From NCBI RefSeq assembly GCF_000002595.2, contig NC_057010.1, forward strand, positions 3,705,764-3,769,763: a stretch of DNA of 64,000 nucleotides, written 5' to 3'. Made by a program: the position numbers and the translations under genes. Origin of the DNA: Chlamydomonas reinhardtii. Lineage: Eukaryota; Chlorophyta; Chlorophyceae; Chlamydomonadales; Chlamydomonadaceae. The first letter of the stretch is position 1, and each line of letters starts with the position of its first letter. Shown piece by piece: positions 61,096 through 64,000 of the stretch. The notes beneath the pieces were generated by a model. The model saw only the letters and a list, made by a program, of their open reading frames with translations. It was not told the DNA's origin and did no database searches.

Positions 61096-63676
61096 TCACC
61101 GCGAGAGGCCCAGGCCATCCATGCCCAGCGTCACCGCCTGCACCGCCACCCGCCCCGAGCTGCTCTTGCCCCCTGTGCCGCTGGTGCTCGTGTTCCGAGA
61201 CAGCGACCTCGACCCCACGCCGCTGGTCCCGCCACCCCCTCCTGGCGGCGGCGCCGTGAAGCCGCCTGTCCGAGGCGGCACACGGTGCGCCGCACCCGTC
61301 ACGCCTTGCCCGTGCGCCGCTGACGCAGCCGACCCCTGCCCCGCCGGCCCCGCCCCAAAAGACCCGCCGCTGCGCGCCGGACCCGCCCCAAACGAGCCCC
61401 CGCTCGGCGTCGGCCCCGTTGCTGCCAACCCTGCCGCTGCTGCCCCTGTCCCGGCCTGCTCCGCCCCGGCCGCCGCCGCCGCCTTCTCCTCCTCCTTGAG
61501 CTCCGCCGCCAGCTGCGCCTTCATGCGGCGGATGTGCAGCCGCAGCAGGAACTCGCGGTGCTGGGCGGCCACCTGCAGGCGCGACACGGCAACGTACACG
61601 TGGGCGGGTGTCGTGTGTCGACGACCCTTTTCCGCTTTGTGCCGTCCTATTGTGTGGGCGGGTGCGCAATTGTACATGCCTTCCTTGTAGCACAGCCATG
61701 CATCAGTGCGTTCCCTTCCCGTGCGCTCCCTGCGCACATGCCGACCGTGTCCTTGCTGCGACCGGGTGGGAGGTGTCAGGGGCAGTCCATGTGGAGCACA
61801 CACATGATGCGAGATGTATGCGCATACCCCGGGCAGCTGTTCGGACTCCCTGCGTCCTCCCGCCCGCCAACCTGCACCTCTCTGTTTCCGCCCCTGCTTG
61901 CAGCGCAGCCCAGCGCACTGTGGGTTTGGTCCTCGTAACCCCGCTCCTGCCTGCCCCCTCCCACCCCTCACCGGCTCGTCGTCCACGGTGGTGACGGAAT
62001 CGTTCATGAGGATGATGGTGTCGCGGTATTTGGGCTGCCTGCAGTGGCAGAACAATGAGCGCAACGAAGCAGCCCCGGGGATCTTACGTGCTGGCCTAAC
62101 GGCGGAGTGATTGGATCACACGTATGATGTGCCGAAGTCCAGTAGGAACAGCCGAGGGGCCGAGAAGTGGGTGAAGCCGTAAAACGATGATTACGACAAA
62201 GCCTTGGAAATCTCACATGCTGGCGCCAACGGCGTGTACGCGCGGTACGTACTAGCAGCGCATGCGTTCGATGCATTTAACTTACTCGTTCCCATACTCC
62301 CGTCTTGGATGGATCACAACAATGCACGCCCACCAAGGCCCCAATGCATGCAAACCCAACGCGTTCCCCCTCAACCACCCACCCCACCCCCAACGCATGC
62401 GACCTATGCCCAAACCCAGTACCTGGCCCCCCAGTGCCTTCACAAAACCCCATACGTACACACCCACACGGGCGGGCTTCGTTTTGCTGTTCTTTAAACA
62501 CACACGCACTTACACAGAGTACACGCACACACAAACATACACACGCGCACACACGCCCCAACCAACACACGCCTTTCCGTTTCCCTACCCCCCAAACGCG
62601 CCCCACACGCGCAACGCACGGTCGCGGACGCGCCCACCTGCACAGCGGGTTCCCCCTCAGGTCCAGGCTGCCCAGCACCGCGCAGGGCTGCAGCACGGGG
62701 TCCAGCGCCTCGAAGCTGTCCAGCCCGTTGTGTGACAGGTCCAGCCGCCGCAGCCGCGACAGGCCGCGCAGCTGGCCCACACTGCCGCTGCTGATGTTGC
62801 ACTGGCCTGCAGGGCGCAGCGCGGGTCAAGGGGGCAGGGGGCAGGGGGCAGGGGGCAGGGGGCAGGGGGCAGGGGGCAGGGGGCAGGGGGCGCCGCATGG
62901 AGGGAGGCAGGATGTGAGATGTTGGGGAGGAGCGCGAGGAACGGAGGCGCCCGTACGGTTGTTGCGAGTGGCGCGTCTCTGGAAGAGCAAGTCCGCGCAG
63001 CGATACGTTTGCTGGCTGCAGAACAGCAGCAGGAGTATACGGCAAGCCTAAAAGACGCACCTGCTGTAAGCACGCGTAGGCTGACGGACAGCGCGGCGAC
63101 CGAGGCGGGCGCGAAGGCCAGCGGGGTGCCGGGCGGCAGGCGCTGCTGTGACACGTGCAGCTCCTCCAGGGAGGGGCAGTGCTCCAGCCCGCTCACAGTC
63201 TGGCGGGATGGAAAAGTGGGGCGCGGGCGGGTGAGGGACAGGGCAGAGGGTAGCAGAGCTTTGAGCGAGCGCTGTGTCCAACCGAGCCTGTGTGGCCATG
63301 GTAATCGATGATGGCCGCGCATCACGCGCGTGTGTGCTTGCCTCCCGTGCCGGACACGCTTGGCTGCTGCCGCCACAATCTCATTACCACACCCATTACT
63401 ACAATCACTTGACGGCCATGTACGCATTTAGACAGACACACACACATATGCTTTCCTTGTGCTCTTTAACACACATATGCAATGTCGGTGTGCAACACAG
63501 CCACACCCACACACCGTCAGGCAGTTCTTTTCGATGTACAGCTTCTGAAGGTTGGGCAACCCCGCCAGTCCGCTGATCTCCCGGATGTTGTTGCTGGTGA
63601 GGTACAGGTGCGTCAGCCGCCGCAGCGGCGCCACGTTTTCAATCAGGCTGATCTGGTTGTCGTACAGGTACAGCAC
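61096..63676 (-). CDS. PPP1R42: PPP1R42-like leucine-rich-repeat protein (3' exons, 5' end outside the window)
   Basis: The animal homologue (LRRC67/TLLR) is a centrosome/cilium-linked protein phosphatase 1 regulator. Exons on the minus strand: 63515-63676, 63061-63199, 62638-62806, 61972-62038 and 61096-61572, all in phase, 337 residues. LRRs: VLYLYDNQISLIENVAPLRR, LTHLYLTSNNIREISGLAGL, LQKLYIEKNCLTTVSGLEHC and LEELHVSQQRLPPG, then RRLDLSHNGLDSFEAL and LGSLDLRGNPLC. The capping segment QPKYRDTIILMNDSV parallels KPKYRDRLILV in the animal protein. A coil follows (HREFLLRLHIRRMKAQLAAE), and then an alga-specific Gly/Ala/Ser tail of about 125 residues. The ELHV-x2-QRLPPG feature is shared with PPP1R42 and not with generic LRR proteins. 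The first LRRs and the start codon must lie to the right of 64000. Confidence 0.8.
62831..62889 (+). repeat. (GGGGGCA)n minisatellite, about 8 copies
   Basis: Nearly perfect 7-bp tandem array in an intron of the PPP1R42-like gene, next to the exon at 62638-62806. Confidence 0.9.
63449..63476 (+). repeat. Dispersed block C in a PPP1R42-like intron (antisense to the gene)
   Basis: Contains CCTTGTGCTCTTTAACACA, identical in its 19-bp core to 4391-4427 and 20581-20615. Confidence 0.65.
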
Positions 63677-63870
63677 CTGCGTGTACGGCACCGGTACGGC
63701 ATGCTCGGTAAGTACAGCGAGTCACGCAGGCTGGTTACTCGGGGTTGCTCGCGCCAGTGATGTATCCTTGTGGATATGCTGCGGCGTTAGGACTCCACTG
63801 AAGGTGCAATTTCACCAGCTCACATGAGAACAACACGCACACAAATACACGCATGCACATATATGCCCCG

Positions 63871-63916
<46 letters not shown>

Positions 63917-64000
63917 TGGCTTTGGGATGCGTGTTAGGACATTAGATAGCTTGCTTGCTGCACGCCGCCCTCTTCCACCGCTGCCATTTCACATGTCCGT
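63677..64000. other. Intron of the PPP1R42-like gene with a (CA)n tract
   Basis: Upstream intron sequence with a (CA)n microsatellite at about 63880-63915. I could not find a further exon before the window ends. Confidence 0.5.

Overview
The window looks like nuclear DNA of a volvocine green alga, Chlamydomonas reinhardtii or a close relative. It is very GC-rich. The genes have many short exons with GTGAGT/GTGCGT-type donors. Long (CA)n and (GT)n tracts sit in the introns, Ala/Gly/Ser homopolymer runs sit in the proteins, and TGTAA polyadenylation signals lie in long 3' UTRs. One gene encodes what appears to be ASA2, a mitochondrial ATP synthase subunit known only from chlorophycean algae. 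I saw no operons, rRNA, tRNA, CRISPR array or virus-like element.

Layout. 1-390 (+): last exon of an unrecognised gene. 1616-6452 (-): mitochondrial pyruvate dehydrogenase E1 alpha, 8 exons, 396 aa. 7446-8025 (+): decayed relative of the tandem family described below. 8753-12122 (-): large low-complexity membrane protein, 3 exons. 12300-16729 (+): GH5 endo-beta-1,4-mannanase, 14 exons, divergent from the membrane-protein gene across about 180 bp. 17532-18701 (-): mitochondrial ribosomal protein uS17m with a long tail. 19268-24469 (+): SV2/SVOP-like major facilitator transporter, 11 exons. 25170-34880 (+): head-to-tail array of four 2.4-kb units, each with one gene of an unrecognised, probably organelle-targeted family. 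35691-43706 (-): replicative helicase subunit MCM2, 21 exons. 45073-48411 (-): ASA2. 50611-52255 (+): unrecognised 368-aa coiled-coil protein. 55476-59550 (-): Mei2-like RNA-binding protein with three RRMs, 1013 aa. 61096-63676 (-): 3' exons of a PPP1R42-like leucine-rich-repeat protein that runs off the right edge.

Three genes have clear mitochondrial roles: acetyl-CoA supply (E1 alpha), translation (uS17m) and ATP synthesis (ASA2). The tandem family also starts with a presequence-like N terminus. There is no evidence that these neighbours are co-regulated. MCM2 carries E2F-like sites that fit S-phase control.

The most interesting non-genic signal is a set of introns in different genes that share a sequence block near the donor and another block just before the acceptor. 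These blocks lie in the host gene's sense orientation, which is how mobile, intron-generating elements (introners) would look. The second most interesting signal is the mosaic pattern among the four tandem copies, which suggests gene conversion.

All exon boundaries were read by eye from splice consensus, reading phase and protein similarity. Expect occasional errors of one or a few bases.
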